Shown: positions 27,036-37,981 of the stretch, in pieces | Numbering within the stretch: the stretch's first letter is position 1 | How the letters are laid out: each line of letters starts with the position of its first letter | Source: Fragilariopsis cylindrus CCMP1102 | Taxonomy: Eukaryota; Bacillariophyta; Bacillariophyceae; Bacillariales; Bacillariaceae | Direction of reading: 5' to 3' | Assembly: GCA_900095095.1 (NCBI GenBank) | Contig: FMBT01000291.1 | Coordinates: forward strand, 868,001 to 932,000 | Length of the DNA: 64,000 bases | Made by a program: the position numbers and the translations under genes | Notes under the pieces: generated by a model | Databases searched by the model: none | Told to the model about the DNA's origin: nothing | Seen by the model: the letters and a program-made list of their open reading frames with translations, nothing else

Positions 27036-28870
27036 TTAATTGTTATTTCTATTTTTCTTCGTGTGTATTTTTATTTCGTGTTCTACAAGATTATACAGAA
27101 CATCCGTATCTTGCTCGGAATACTCTTTATCTATCATCGGCAACCAATGCACACGCACATGGGATAAATTATTAAGCAGATCCCGATAATAGTGAGGACA
27201 TGATGATGTTGCTACTATTTCCTCCTTTTCATCGTAAAAAACAATGAAAGTGGCACCCTGTGGTAAAAAGCTAGCCGAAATTGTTGCCAAATCACTGCAA
27301 ATAGAGATGAAGATAGTACTTTCGACCATCAATCTGATATGATCGATCAGGGTTATGTTAGAAAAGTCATGTGATTCAATCTCAACCCGGACTGAACTAT
27401 TTGTAGGATTGGTGACGAATATATTATTTATTGGATGATTATATCTAAGAATCGTCGTAGTCCTTCCTCAAGTAGAGTAAAATTAGGAATATCATTATTT
27501 TTTTGTAGTGTCATCTCTTCACTAACTTGACTGTTGAATGAGTTGTCCGAAACGATACTAACACGGATAATTTCAAGCGACGATCGTTATTTACCGACAA
27601 TGACGACGACGGCAATCCTAAATTATTAAGACAGTAATTTCGGAATCTCCAAAGTATATCGCCACGTCCGTAGTTATGAAGTGTATTTGTCTTCGTTTTT
27701 CGTATTCCGTGAGGCCCCAAACCAGCCACTGCATCGCGAGCGCAAACTAAATTGGATCGTATAGGCTTCATTTGTTGCGAAGATGACGATGAGGATGATG
27801 AGGATGATAAATGACGTTACGCTGCGTGGTCCAGTTGGCTGTACGTGGCTATTATGATTTTTACTTTTGTCGTCGATATCACCGTATCGCATCATAAGAG
27901 AACGAAATAAATCCATGTTTTTTTCGTTGTCGTTGTCGTTATCGTTATCGTATGGTTCATCGCTTCGTTGGGAACATATCTCATCATCAAGGCCTCTATA
28001 TGCTCGTCTGGTGACGATAGTAATTGAAAGATATTCAATAGTGTGTAAACTGGAAAGAGGTCATCCCAAACGACCGAATATTTATGTTTATATGAGTGGA
28101 AGGGAACCATGACAACGTCGTCGTCCAATGCATAGTATCGTTCGGGTGGTGACGATCGAATAATGGTAGGGAACCAATGAAATGCATCTTTCATACGACG
28201 ACGTTGGTCTCTGTCGTCATTGATTCCACTTGCTAGGGAAACACCAAACTCTCATTATAATCACGATCATTACTAGTAGCAGAAGGAGGAAGAACGGTCG
28301 ATGTAAAATCCATTAAGGGACGTCGATGAGCAGCAATTGATTGTAGGGTTTCATCATCTGGTCGAGCATATATTTCAAATTCTCTACTCGATACGTTGAA
28401 ACAAAGGAATCGAAAATGGCAGGATCGATACAACCACGATATTTCGTTACCCTGATAATTTTCACCCACGCATCGGATAGAAGAATAGGGTCGACTGTGA
28501 TATGTGCTGTTTTGGGAAAGGTCATGGAAATACAATGGATAGCCATTGAAACGTCCATCGGAGGAACGATGACGATCGCGATGGCGGCGGCGATGACGAC
28601 CGGGATCTTGCTTATTGTTGTCGTTGTAAGTATTTTGATGCTGATTCTGATGAAATGGAAATGAAAAATAATCTTGTGTTGTTGTTGTTGTTGTTGTAGC
28701 AATTCGGTAGCCCCACAAAGCAAGAAAAGTTTCCACTAAAAAGAATACTGAACCAAGGAATAGGTAGAGGCGAACTCTCTTAGTTCGGTGCCCACTAGTA
28801 GTATTAGCATGGGGTGAACGGCGGCATAAAGCAAGATGGTAGGAGTATGGTAATATTTGTCTACAAAGCG
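27036..28870 (-). pseudogene. GT61-like (DUF563) glycosyltransferase, multiply broken
   Basis: Minus-strand reading gives, in order, a membrane anchor (YLFLGSVFFLVETFLALWGY, near 28720-28790), a luminal part with GRFNGYPLYF, then AFHWFP, then GDILWRFRNYCLNNLGL, and finally FLPQGATFIVFYD. The last two match the general pattern of GT61/DUF563 enzymes, which add xylose, GlcNAc or arabinose in the Golgi or ER. The parts lie in several frames: shifts near 28236-28238 (CCC on the coding strand), about 27975, about 27815, about 27580 and about 27450, so at least five in 1.8 kb. Some can be mended by one base at a homopolymer, but the density is far higher than in neighbouring genes, so a pseudogene is favoured. 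No intact start is visible. The family call is tentative because the catalytic core cannot be read in one frame. Confidence 0.5.
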
Positions 28871-29482
28871 AATATTATGCTTTTGCTTTTGCTTCTTCTT
28901 CTTCTTCCTTCTTGGCCACCCACACAGAGAGCACAAACTACCGTGGCATTCAATGGATGTATGACATGTATGTATCAACGAGTACCATCGCTTCTTTCTC
29001 TCCTTGCTTGAAGGTTCAAACCGAACACATTTATTAGTCTTCGTCAGATGTTCTAATTTCAAATTTCTATGTGATGTTATTCAATGTTGTCATTAACGTT
29101 AGTCATTAATGATAATAATACATATGAAAAGGGGGATTCTCGCGCGCTCCCTTCAATTTTGGGGGGCACCCGTCTTTAATCTATTTTTTCAATTCTCAAA
29201 AGATACAGTATTAAGTAAGTACTAGTCCCTAGCTCTACAATTATTCCAGCGCTAGATAAATTACTATGCTAAACGATACTATATATATAAATATCCTAGT
29301 CCTATATCCAGGATATATATAATATGTATATGTATATGTATATATATATTTAGTAGTTTGAAAAATCAAAGATATCTTCTACTACTTGTAACTTCACACT
29401 TACTCCTCACTACTATATTGAACAGTACAGCAAAATTGTACTCTTTCGTAGGAGTTGCGGCTCTTTTTCTGCAAAAATCCAT
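28871..29482. other. intergenic
   Basis: AT-rich spacer with TATA-type dinucleotide stretches near 29280-29350 and G-rich patches at 29130-29170. Nothing coding that I can support. Confidence 0.5.
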
Positions 29483-30732
29483 TTAATCGTGAATATCTTT
29501 AAACTGTCGAACACATAGAAGGGATTCGTCAGCCATGGTAAGGAATTTCTTTGCTTGGGGTCCATCGAAAACATATGACGTCTTGTTGTATTTAGTGGAA
29601 CTAACTCGACTATAGATATTGATAGTTTTGCTTTCAATTTGGACGGAAACATAGAGCTTAACATTCTGTATGACATCCGGACCAATTTGTTTACAGCTAA
29701 GATCTTCATTGACGGGTGGTACCATAATAAAATCGTGTGCATTAATGACAAGCTTGTCTTCGACGTCTGTGCGAGAGAAGAAAGAGAGAAGTGTGAGTTT
29801 TGTTTTTGTTGTGTTACTATTGATGCATTATTAAGTTTCTTGTTTGTTACAATTAACGTACCAATTCCTGCAAACAATGGAAGAATGTAATCATCCAATT
29901 CAAAAATAAACAATAAACTAAACCCATTCAATAATGCATCCATTGCATTACTGGAAAGAAGAATGAAGTAGAAGTTAATTACCGGAGCGAGTGAAATTGC
30001 GTATTCATTGACAATTTGATTCATCATTAGGCAAAGTTCTGGTCGCCACTTGCCACGATTTGCACCGATGATTTGAATCACAAGATCTTCATCTTTAACT
30101 AGATAACTCCCAACAACACCCTTTACTGCTTTGGTGAAAGTTTGAGCACCAGTGAACTGAGCATAGCAGAAGCAAACGATAAAGATGGTCGTACATGCGT
30201 CAATTAGGATTACAGAGGCATCTTTCTGATTGAATGCTATATCATAATGAAGCGCATTATCACTAACGACGACGTAAAGCAAAATCGACTGAATCGCGAA
30301 GATAAGTTGTGCGATGTAAAATACAAATGATGAATCAGAATTTAAATATGCCAACTCGTAGACGTTGTACTCGTGTCCATCAAGACCTGTTAGTGCGGCA
30401 TACACCATCATAATGTTGAAGCAATTTCTTGGAAAGGATTTATGTTTCTGAAAATCATCTCTTGCAATATGTCCCACCTCCGAAGGGTCGACCTTATCTC
30501 CGGCGACACCATAAAATGGTGCAACGGCCTGCGCTTTTACACCTTTCGTCTGCTCGACGAGACGATTGCAGATTTCCGCTATCAGATAACAATCTTCTCC
30601 ACCAAATTCATTGAGCTGTTTCAAAAACTCGCAGTGGTTCATAATATCTGTCCGAAAAAAGTCAGATACGAGCTGATGGGTGCTAGCCCCTTCTGGGGAT
30701 TCAACTACCACTTCTTTAGATGCTTTCGCCAT
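29483..30732 (-). CDS. conserved-type multi-pass membrane protein, function unknown
   Basis: Exons 29862-30732 and 29483-29766 with a 95-nt GTACGT...CACAG intron; 384 residues, no frame errors. The first 130 residues are soluble and include NHCEFLKQLNEFGGEDCYLIAE-type helix. Hydrophobic segments lie at about 137-160 (FVFYIAQLIFAIQSILLYVV), 171-194 (VILIDACTTIFIVCFCYAQF) and 240-290 (two segments, NFYFILL and LLFIFELDDYILPLFAGIG). A soluble C-terminal domain follows (DVEDKLVINAHDF, VSVQIESKTINIY, TKYNKTSYVFDG). I do not recognise the family; it resembles membrane proteins of unknown role that I would expect to be diatom-restricted. The intron model is supported by matching phase and by the otherwise orphan downstream frame. 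Confidence 0.8.
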
Positions 30733-31860
30733 TGTTGCTTATTTGCTTTGATTTTTTTTTTCTATTGAATTGTCTTGTTGTTCGCTAGTTTATGGAGACT
30801 TTCTCTTGCTCTTTGAAAATATCATGAATTCGGTATCGCCTTGACCTAAAAATTGAATTTGACGTGATCAGCGTACATTATGGGACAGGTGTACATGCAA
30901 CATAATGATTGATATTCGCGTTCAGATCGTGCGATGAGTTAGGGTTAAGATCCACCCGAGCGTCAATGAAAAAATAGGCGAAGCATTGATCATTATTTAT
31001 GCGCGCCTAGCTAGAAATATTTGTAAGGTAAAATAAATTACCCCCCCCCCCCTAGTTATGACTATCATCAACTAATTATGTTGATTATTATTCTTTCTGT
31101 TACATTTGTTGTTGTTGTTGTTGCTGTTGTTTTTACTTTCATGGATATATGTAGCAATGTCCGTGCTAATGTTGTTCTAAGCTGCTGCTGCTCTGCTGCT
31201 GGCTTCGATCTATATGTCCAATTTGTTGGCCTCTTTTCACTCGTGATTGATTGTCATTGCTGAAGCTGCTCCTCCTTTCTTCTTGGCTTCCGCTGTTGAT
31301 GCTACTGCTACATTTTTTGCTTCTTCAACTTGTTGATGATCTCTTCATTGTTGTTCGATCTTCTTATCTTATTACTACTATCATCATTATCTTGTGGTAT
31401 CTACAGTGAAAATAAGATGAAGTCTACCTTGAATCCCAGAACTTCTGCATCCAGTGTTGAAGGATCACCAGGGATTGGTTTGCTTGGAAGTCCAGTGTAC
31501 ATGTAACTGCTGCAGTGCTTTAGATAACGCATAAGTCTTTTGTACAGATCAGCTTGCACCAAGAGTTTGTCTAGACATCATGACTCCACATTATTGATGT
31601 TTACTCTGTAGTTAGTACAAAGCTGGCAATGATAATGATAATGATAATGATGATGGTGATGGTGGTGATAAAAGTTATATAAATATGCCTAAAATTATTG
31701 GATAGGAATTGAAGGCTCAAAAACGTTTACTGCAGTATTTCTTCTTGGGTCCAAGAATAGCATTATCACTTTACAAGGCTATATCGGAATCAATCTAGTC
31801 CTATGTAGGTAATTCCTTGATCACATCTTAATTTATTATGTATCTACTGTACCAAGACCT
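30733..31860. other. intergenic / low-complexity sequence
   Basis: 5' flank of the membrane-protein gene, then GTT/GCT-rich low-complexity DNA (31100-31390), a C12 tract at 31041-31052 and a GATAAT/GATGGT tract near 31630-31665. No gene recognised. It may be old repeat sequence related to the copia relic downstream. Confidence 0.45.
31041..31052. repeat. C12 homopolymer
   Basis: Twelve consecutive C on the + strand. Confidence 0.95.
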
Positions 31861-32169
31861 ACTAATCAACCAGTAAAGGATCCAACTAATTTATTTCTGT
31901 ACACTATATACCATGTCTCAAACATACCACTGGCAAATGAATACATACAGAAAAGTTGATTTATTAAAACACTCACAGCATTAAGAAAACGAACAAAACA
32001 ACTTGAAGCAAAATTCGAATTAGGTGAAAGAAAGTGCTTGTGCCTTTCTGAATGGTTCAAAACAGGACATGTTCAACTACAAAATTATCTAGAAACATAG
32101 CACCTGTGTTGTGGAGCCAAGGTGCTATAGAATGGCGGCAAATATTTAACTGAAAAATATCAAGGCCCT

Positions 32170-33195
32170 GGCCATTACACCAAGGAGACACAAAAACAAC
32201 AAAAGGAAGAGTCTGTACAGATTATATTTGGGGAGTATCAATCGTGGAGACGTGCCTACAAATGATGCTTGAATTATGGGAGATGAGTTCACCATGTGTG
32301 AAAACTCATGCATTGTTTCTCAGCTGCCTTACTGATGCATTTGAACAAAGGAAGGTGGTTATTGCCAACATCCCAGGAGCATTCCTGTCAGCCAATCAGC
32401 CAATTGACGCTCCTGAGTGTCATATTTGATTCGAGGGTACTATGGTTGACATGCTATGTCAACTCAAACCAGAATATAAGAAGATAATCAATACACAAAT
32501 GTAAAAGGTGGTGGCATGAGAAAAGTACTAGTAGGCAAAGTCACCAAGGCAATATACGGAACTTTGTTAGAGGCAGTATTATTTTATAACAAACTAAAAG
32601 GGGTCCTCACCAATTTGGTTTTCAAGATGAATGACTACAATGAATTTACCTTCAACAAATGATAAATGGTAAACAATGTACAATCCAATTTCATGTAGAT
32701 GATTTAAAATTGAGCCATCTAGAACAAGATGAGTTGGATAAGATTATCGATCATCTAAATGGTATCTTTGATAGTGACAAAGAACTCATAGCCACATAAT
32801 ACGGTAAGATACATGAGTATTTGGGAATGACCATTGATTGGTCTATCGATGGAAAAGTTATCTTCACCATGTATGATTATCTAGAGGACATCCTGGCCGA
32901 ATCACCGGATAACTTTGATGGGGAAGGCGCGACTCCTGCGGTCAGCGAAGATGTTGAATTTAGCATATCAGCAAGATTTATTAGAAATTCATCATTTAAT
33001 TTGGGTAAGGATTTATCTGATTTAAATGAAAACATAGAAATGATTCAAAACAACAAAAAGATAGATTCAAAACAAGGTTCTGAAAGTTTCCTTCCACCAC
33101 TCATAGGTCAGTTCCAGCGATTACAAAGAAAGGAGAAGGAAAAAGGAATGTTCGTAGGAGGATGGGGGGCTTCGGCCCCAGAAAAGAGTGTGTAG
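32170..33195 (+). mobile_element. degenerate Ty1/copia (CoDi-type) reverse-transcriptase relic
   Basis: Fragments of a copia pol reverse transcriptase in their normal order. They are SPCVKTHALFLSCL with VVIANIPGAFLSAN (32290-32400), FEGTMVDMLCQLKPEY (32431-32480), KAIYGTLLEAVLFYNKLKG (32545-32600), the active-site block CTIQFHVDDLKLSH (32675-32720), GKIHEYLGMTIDW (32803-32842) and MYDYLEDILAESP with ATPA (32869-32940). At least six stops and several frame changes interrupt them, so the copy is dead. The order and spacing match the long CoDi-type retrotransposons of diatoms. No LTR pair, integrase or gag is readable. The last open part (to 33195) is basic and Lys/Gln-rich and unlike pol. Confidence 0.82.
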
Positions 33196-33327
33196 TCTAT
33201 TACTCTAGACCTTTTCTACGTGATAGTCAGAAAGTACGACTCAACGTAGGCCAAATCAGAATTAGCATCTGATTCAAAAAAGTAAGCCACTGAACTCAGT
33301 AGCAGTGGCTATTACGCTCAATGCTGT

Positions 33328-34257
33328 TTAGGGATACGACCTCTTCTTGGGACTTCCCGGTAGTTTTTTCTGTCGTTTCGAATTCTTAGCCTCCATGGTC
33401 GCTTGCAATGGTGTCATGGTATCAGTAATAAATTCGAATTTGTCGTCGTTAGAGAAATCGCCAGGGCAATCGTACTTAATCGCTTCAATAAGTTGTTTGC
33501 GACTCCACTTCATATCATTCCACTTCGGTGCTGATTTTTCCCCTTCATAGGTATTCGGTAGCGGTTGGATTCTCTGCCCACCATTGAAAGAGCAGATTTT
33601 GCTAGCAACAGCCTCGTTTGACGACATGATCACGACATACACGTTCTTTTCTCCTTCGAGCAAGTCGTACAATTCCTTAATGAAAGCTTCATTGACTTCG
33701 TCTTCGCCCAGCGAATTAAACCCGTCAAGTATCAAGAGAGATGGCTGGCAACCCTTCGGTTCGTCCAAAGCCAACAGAAGCGGGTGTATCCAGCCTTCCA
33801 TCTCCTCTTTTGCCTTGAGAACACCGCGCAAGTGCAACATGTAGTTTTTGTCGAGACTCTGGCCGGTAACCATGAATCCACGTACATTTTCGCCCTCATC
33901 AAACTGATACCAATGCTTGAGAAAAGCTTGGCCACCAAATGTTTTCCCCTGGCCGGGTGGAGCATACATTACGTAAATCACTCCAAAGTTGGCATTGTAA
34001 AAATTGCACAATGCTTCGACAATTGGAGACAGAACCGGTTTAGATTCAACCTTCGTACCCTTCTGCGTTTCGAACTTTAAAGCTGGGTCAAGGACCGATC
34101 TTCTATCCATCAGCTCTCTGGTATAGTTGTACACACGTCCATATTCCAGGGGAAAGCTATCATTAATATTTTCTTTCGTTAGCTCAACTACGGCAGCGCC
34201 GCCAGAAATAAATCGAAAGCCCGTTAGAACGTCGGCGACCACTTCAAGAGCAGGCAT
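33328..34257 (-). CDS. P-loop ATPase, intronless, function unknown
   Basis: Intact 309-residue protein. Walker A is APPGQGKTFGG (about residue 100), Walker B is PSLLILDGFNS (about 175), and a sensor-1-like VIMSSNE follows (about 210), so the fold is AAA/KAP/STAND-like. The N-terminal 90 residues include FETQKGTK and an EALCNFYNANFGVIYVMY strand leading into the P-loop. The C-terminus is basic (KNSKRQKKLPGSPKKRSYP), suggesting nuclear location or nucleic-acid contact. No intron and no frame errors. It lies 130 bp from a copia relic and 0.6 kb from a 67-bp tandem repeat, i.e. in the most repeat-marked part of the window. I cannot name a family; a transposed or virus-derived ATPase is a possibility but not shown. 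Confidence 0.75.
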   Translation of the reverse strand: MPALEVVADVLTGFRFISGGAAVVELTKENINDSFPLEYGRVYNYTRELMDRRSVLDPALKFETQKGTKVESKPVLSPIVEALCNFYNANFGVIYVMYAPPGQGKTFGGQAFLKHWYQFDEGENVRGFMVTGQSLDKNYMLHLRGVLKAKEEMEGWIHPLLLALDEPKGCQPSLLILDGFNSLGEDEVNEAFIKELYDLLEGEKNVYVVIMSSNEAVASKICSFNGGQRIQPLPNTYEGEKSAPKWNDMKWSRKQLIEAIKYDCPGDFSNDDKFEFITDTMTPLQATMEAKNSKRQKKLPGSPKKRSYP

Positions 34258-34672
34258 CTTCCTTGTTTTCGATGGACTGATTGTTCAATTTCTCTTTCGT
34301 CGACGTACCTGGTACTGTAGTAGGTTGTTGTACGTGGGTCTAAACGAGCAAAGCAAAAAAAAGGGGCTGTTTTTTCTTCTTTCTGTTGATCCTCGATCAA
34401 TTTATTTCTCTCTGGAAGAATACACATTATTAAACTAAAATTGAAAATATAATGAGATGAGATGATATGGAGAATGAGATCTAACACTACGGAGTTGTCA
34501 TGTATTTTTTGGATTACCCGTTTTCAGAAACTCTCGCGTTTGTGTTAGTCAATTAGAGTTAAGTTTTTGGACGATGATTGACACGAAAGATTCAGATCTT
34601 CATCCATTCAATCCCAATTTCTTTTATTTATCAAGTATTATTGCGGTCATCAATCGAATGTAATACACATAT
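34258..34672. promoter_or_regulatory. divergent intergenic region
   Basis: Lies between the P-loop ATPase (minus) and the DUF1295 gene (plus); the right end is the 67-bp tandem repeat. No defined promoter motif seen. Confidence 0.4.
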
Positions 34673-34869
34673 CATCTTCGTCAAAGAATATCGTACACAA
34701 ACCCCAACCGACATATCAAGCAACATCGTATTCGTCGTACATCGTCGTCAAAGAATATCGTACACAAACCCCAACCGACATATCAAACAACATCATATTC
34801 GTCGTACATCGTCGTCAAAGAGTATTGCACACAAACCCCAACCGATATATCAACAACGTTTTCGTCGTG
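34673..34869 (+). repeat. tandem repeat, three units of 67, 67 and 63 bp
   Basis: Units start at 34673, 34740 and 34807, each beginning CATC(G/T)TCGTCAAAGA and including CACAAACCCCAACCGA. Units 1 and 2 differ at about three positions; unit 3 is more diverged and four bases shorter. The array ends four bases before the ATG at 34874, so it forms the 5' leader or core promoter of the next gene. Confidence 0.93.
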
Positions 34870-34873
34870 CATC

Positions 34874-36054
34874 ATGATGGCTCATCGTCGCATATTACCA
34901 GTCAATATGTTCATTATACTATATGTGTGCCTCTCGCTTTCTTCGTCCGTTACCGGTACCAACGCTTTTTCTCAGCACGGACTGCCATTGAAAATCCAAG
35001 AACACAGAAGGTCCGTGAGCAACAACAATAACATTATCAACGGTATTAACCACCCACTATTACAAGGTAAGTATATACTACTACTACTACTACTACTAAT
35101 AATAGGCAGCACAAGAAACAATTGTCGAATGTTCGTCAGCAACGATCGCCGACGTTAACGGCATTACGTGGTGGATTCTTTTTACCAGTCTCGAATTTAG
35201 TGAGCAATCCATTTTGGAATGCAATTGGAATATACGGTATATGCGATTTCGTGATCGGATTCGTTGTTAGTATTTTCACCGGTAGCCACTTACATCTTGA
35301 TTTGGTTGGTACCGGAGCATTCGCAATTGCCGCATTAAGTAACATAGGGAGCAGCGTTCCACATATTCGCTGGTCGTCCATTGCTGTTAGTCTTTGGGGG
35401 ACGAAACTTGCTCTATTCTTATTTTATCGGGCCCTTCAGATTAATACTGATAATCGATTAACAGACCTACTTAATAGTACACAGGGATCCTTCCAATTCT
35501 GGTTCATCACTTTGGTATGGAACGTCCTTGCTAGCTTACCGTATTTACTTGGACTACTCAACACTTCCAGCCGCAGTGATAATAAATATACATTGGTTAT
35601 TGGAGGAGCAATATATCTCGCGGGTATAACAATTGAAACTCTTGCCGATGCGCAAAAGTGGTTCTTTAAACAAGATCCAAGTAAAGTTGGCCAATTTTGT
35701 AATATTGGACTTTGGCAACACAGTCAACATCCAAACTGGTTAGGGAATCTTATCTTGTGGACTGGAATACTAGTAATGAATCTTCCTGCTTTGATCGAAC
35801 CATTACCAGATAATAATGGAACAGCAAGTTTATTCGTACGATCATGGAGTGTTCTATGGAGTGTTCGTAAATTGGTATTGGCATGTCTTGGTCCTAGTTT
35901 TCTGTGGTTATTATTCGACGGTCAAGCTAAGGGGAACATAACAAACGCTGTTGAACTTGCAAGTGCTAAATACGGCAAAAATCCAGATTATTTGAAATAT
36001 ATTCAAGATGTACCACTCATCATTCCGAAAAATGTCTTTAAAATTTTTCGGTAA
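34874..36054 (+). CDS. plastid-targeted DUF1295 (steroid 5-alpha-reductase-like) membrane protein
   Basis: Exon 1 34874-35066 encodes a signal peptide (MFIILYVCLSLSSSVTGTNA) with cleavage before Phe in TNAFSQHG, an ASAFAP-like motif that in diatoms directs import into the four-membrane plastid. Exon 2 runs from 35106 to 36054. DUF1295 features: several transmembrane helices, ETLADAQKWFFKQDPSK, and GLWQHSQHPNWLGNLILWTG near the end, a motif of NAD(P)H-dependent lipid or sterol reductases. After splicing (CAAG/GCAGC) the frame is off by one, and one extra A in the AAA at 35116-35118 would give 380 residues. Alternatively the acceptor lies at 35109 and the slip is in exon 1. Substrate unknown; a carotenoid, sterol or fatty-acyl reductase would fit. 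Confidence 0.8.
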
Positions 36055-36160
36055 CAACAGCAACCTTTTTTTAAAAATTAAGAAATAATATTCAAATTAA
36101 ATAATAATAACAACGAGAATACCGAACTAATCAAACATGACCGTATTGTATACTTAGTAG

Positions 36161-37981
36161 TTATATTGAGTCTAACCTCGATTGTTCATTGTCGTCAATG
36201 GTTTCATTACTATCATCAATGCTGTTCCTGCTGTTGTTGACCCACCTCATTGCCGTTGTACGAGTAGTGTCATGATTGATATCTCCATCGTTAACATGCG
36301 TTCGTCGATCATCGCTTTTATAACAGCAAGCAAAGGCGGCAGAAATTATAAGTAGTGCTAAATATAAAATATTTAAGTTCGCTGCAAATCCATACCTCGT
36401 TTCACTGTGATCGTCAGCACTATTAGAACTATCTATTAGATCTCCCATTATATCAATCAACATAATGCCGAAATATTGACCAACAAGTTGAAGTCCTGCT
36501 GATGACAATTCTTCTGGAATTGGATAGGTCTGAGTAGCTACCGCATCTAAACAAATCGTTAGCAATGGCATTTGAGACATCCCCGTAATAGTAAAGGCTG
36601 TTGCTAAAATCCACGTTGGACAACTCGGTTGTAGCGTTGCTACAAGCCCGAACGCAACAACGACTACTACAATGAAGGACCAACGTACGGCTTGGGTGAA
36701 ATTTCGGGTTCTATCCAATAGAATAGCGGCTATGAAAGTCCCTACAACACCACCTGCAATTAAAAGTGATCCAAGGATACCTGCTGTTTCATCTCCGGGG
36801 AACCCTGATGAGGCGACCCAAGGCTGTAAAAGAGTCAATACAGCATTGTTGACACCATATTGAACCCCAAACGCAACTAGTAGAATTAAATATTGAGGAT
36901 CAGTCGATAATGTTTTAATATCCTTCACAATGGTAGCGAATGTACTTTGATGGGAGGAATCACCGATCTCTTGTTGGGATTGTTGTTGGGATTGTTGTTG
37001 CCGTCGTCTTGCAGCTTCTGAGGGTGAAGGTGGTAGGAGTGGTTCATCTGATTTGAAGCTATAGCAGGTTAATAAAGCACATACTCCCATAGCTAGTCCT
37101 TGTCCTGCCAATAATTTGTCAAGATTTTCTCCTGTCTCTTCGATGACGCATAAAGGTGATAAAGATTGTCCCAAAATAATACCAATATTAGCAGAAAATA
37201 TGATCGCACCAATCACTTTTGTTGTTTGTTGAAACCAACAAGCAGCAATACGTGCTGGAGCATTCATGAATATTGTTTGTCCTACAGCAACAAGTCCTTG
37301 TCCCGATAGTAAAATAATATACCGTAACGACGACGACGACGACGACGATGATGATAATTCTTCATAATCGAGATCCGAACCAAGTTCCAAGCTACTTGTA
37401 CAACTCCACCATCGTAGTAGACATCCCAAAGCCATTGTTAGAGAAGATATAATTACTGTTTTTCCAAACCCTATCTTTGGAACCATCCAGGTACAAATTA
37501 AAGTACCAGGACCGTATACAGCCATAGAAATCATTGACAACCAATTAACCTGCATTTGATTTATCTGAAATTTTGTTTGTACTGCATCTTCTATTGGTGC
37601 AAATGTTATCCATATAGCAGCTCCTAATAGATTATTCAAAGCAAATACAGCCAACACGGAAAACCGTCGAGGGTCCAATGTATATGATTGGTCGTAATCA
37701 TCGATACTAGCATCATCATTATTATTATTATTGACGTCGTGATCGTCACCATCATCGTCATCTAGCAACAGTTGATGGTTTCTCTCAAATTCGTGATTGC
37801 ATTGTGTCGTTGTCGTTGTTGTTGATGTTGTTGTTGATGATGTTGCTGTATCGGAAATACAACAATTCGTTTGGCTTTGACGAGAGACACTGTCACGACC
37901 AGGGCCTGTGATGAGCGGTTCAATCAGAGAATCCTGTAGAAATTGATCCACTGATGATGTCACTACTTCCGTTAATGGCAT
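36161..37981 (-). CDS. major facilitator transporter, SLC49 (FLVCR)-like
   Basis: Intact, intronless 606-residue transporter. The cytosolic N-terminus (1-110) has Thr and Asp/Asn runs. Then come about twelve membrane segments: FSVLAVFALNNLLGAAIWI first, NWLSMISMAVYGPGTLICTW, QGLVAVGQTIFMNAPARIAACWF (matching the N-terminal half signature of FLVCR proteins), YLILLVAFGVQYGVNNAVLT, GILGSLLIAGGVVGTFIAAI and SAGLQLVGQYFGIMLIDIMG in the second half. Known SLC49 members move choline, haem-related or other organic cations; the substrate here cannot be read from sequence. The cytosolic loop between halves is Gln-rich. Membrane location (plasma or vacuolar) is not shown. It is divergent to ASNSD1 across 408 bp. 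Confidence 0.8.
   Translation of the reverse strand: MPLTEVVTSSVDQFLQDSLIEPLITGPGRDSVSRQSQTNCCISDTATSSTTTSTTTTTTQCNHEFERNHQLLLDDDDGDDHDVNNNNNDDASIDDYDQSYTLDPRRFSVLAVFALNNLLGAAIWITFAPIEDAVQTKFQINQMQVNWLSMISMAVYGPGTLICTWMVPKIGFGKTVIISSLTMALGCLLRWWSCTSSLELGSDLDYEELSSSSSSSSSLRYIILLSGQGLVAVGQTIFMNAPARIAACWFQQTTKVIGAIIFSANIGIILGQSLSPLCVIEETGENLDKLLAGQGLAMGVCALLTCYSFKSDEPLLPPSPSEAARRRQQQSQQQSQQEIGDSSHQSTFATIVKDIKTLSTDPQYLILLVAFGVQYGVNNAVLTLLQPWVASSGFPGDETAGILGSLLIAGGVVGTFIAAILLDRTRNFTQAVRWSFIVVVVVAFGLVATLQPSCPTWILATAFTITGMSQMPLLTICLDAVATQTYPIPEELSSAGLQLVGQYFGIMLIDIMGDLIDSSNSADDHSETRYGFAANLNILYLALLIISAAFACCYKSDDRRTHVNDGDINHDTTRTTAMRWVNNSRNSIDDSNETIDDNEQSRLDSI

Noticed and set aside
27000-28870. Several separate small secreted genes on the minus strand
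   Set aside because: The fragments follow one glycosyltransferase order and are better explained as one broken gene.
29010-29030. tRNA B-box-like GGTTCAAACC
   Set aside because: No acceptor, D or anticodon stem can be drawn around it.
34673-34869. CRISPR-like array
   Set aside because: Units are head-to-tail tandem copies of 63-67 bp with no unique spacers, in a eukaryotic genome.
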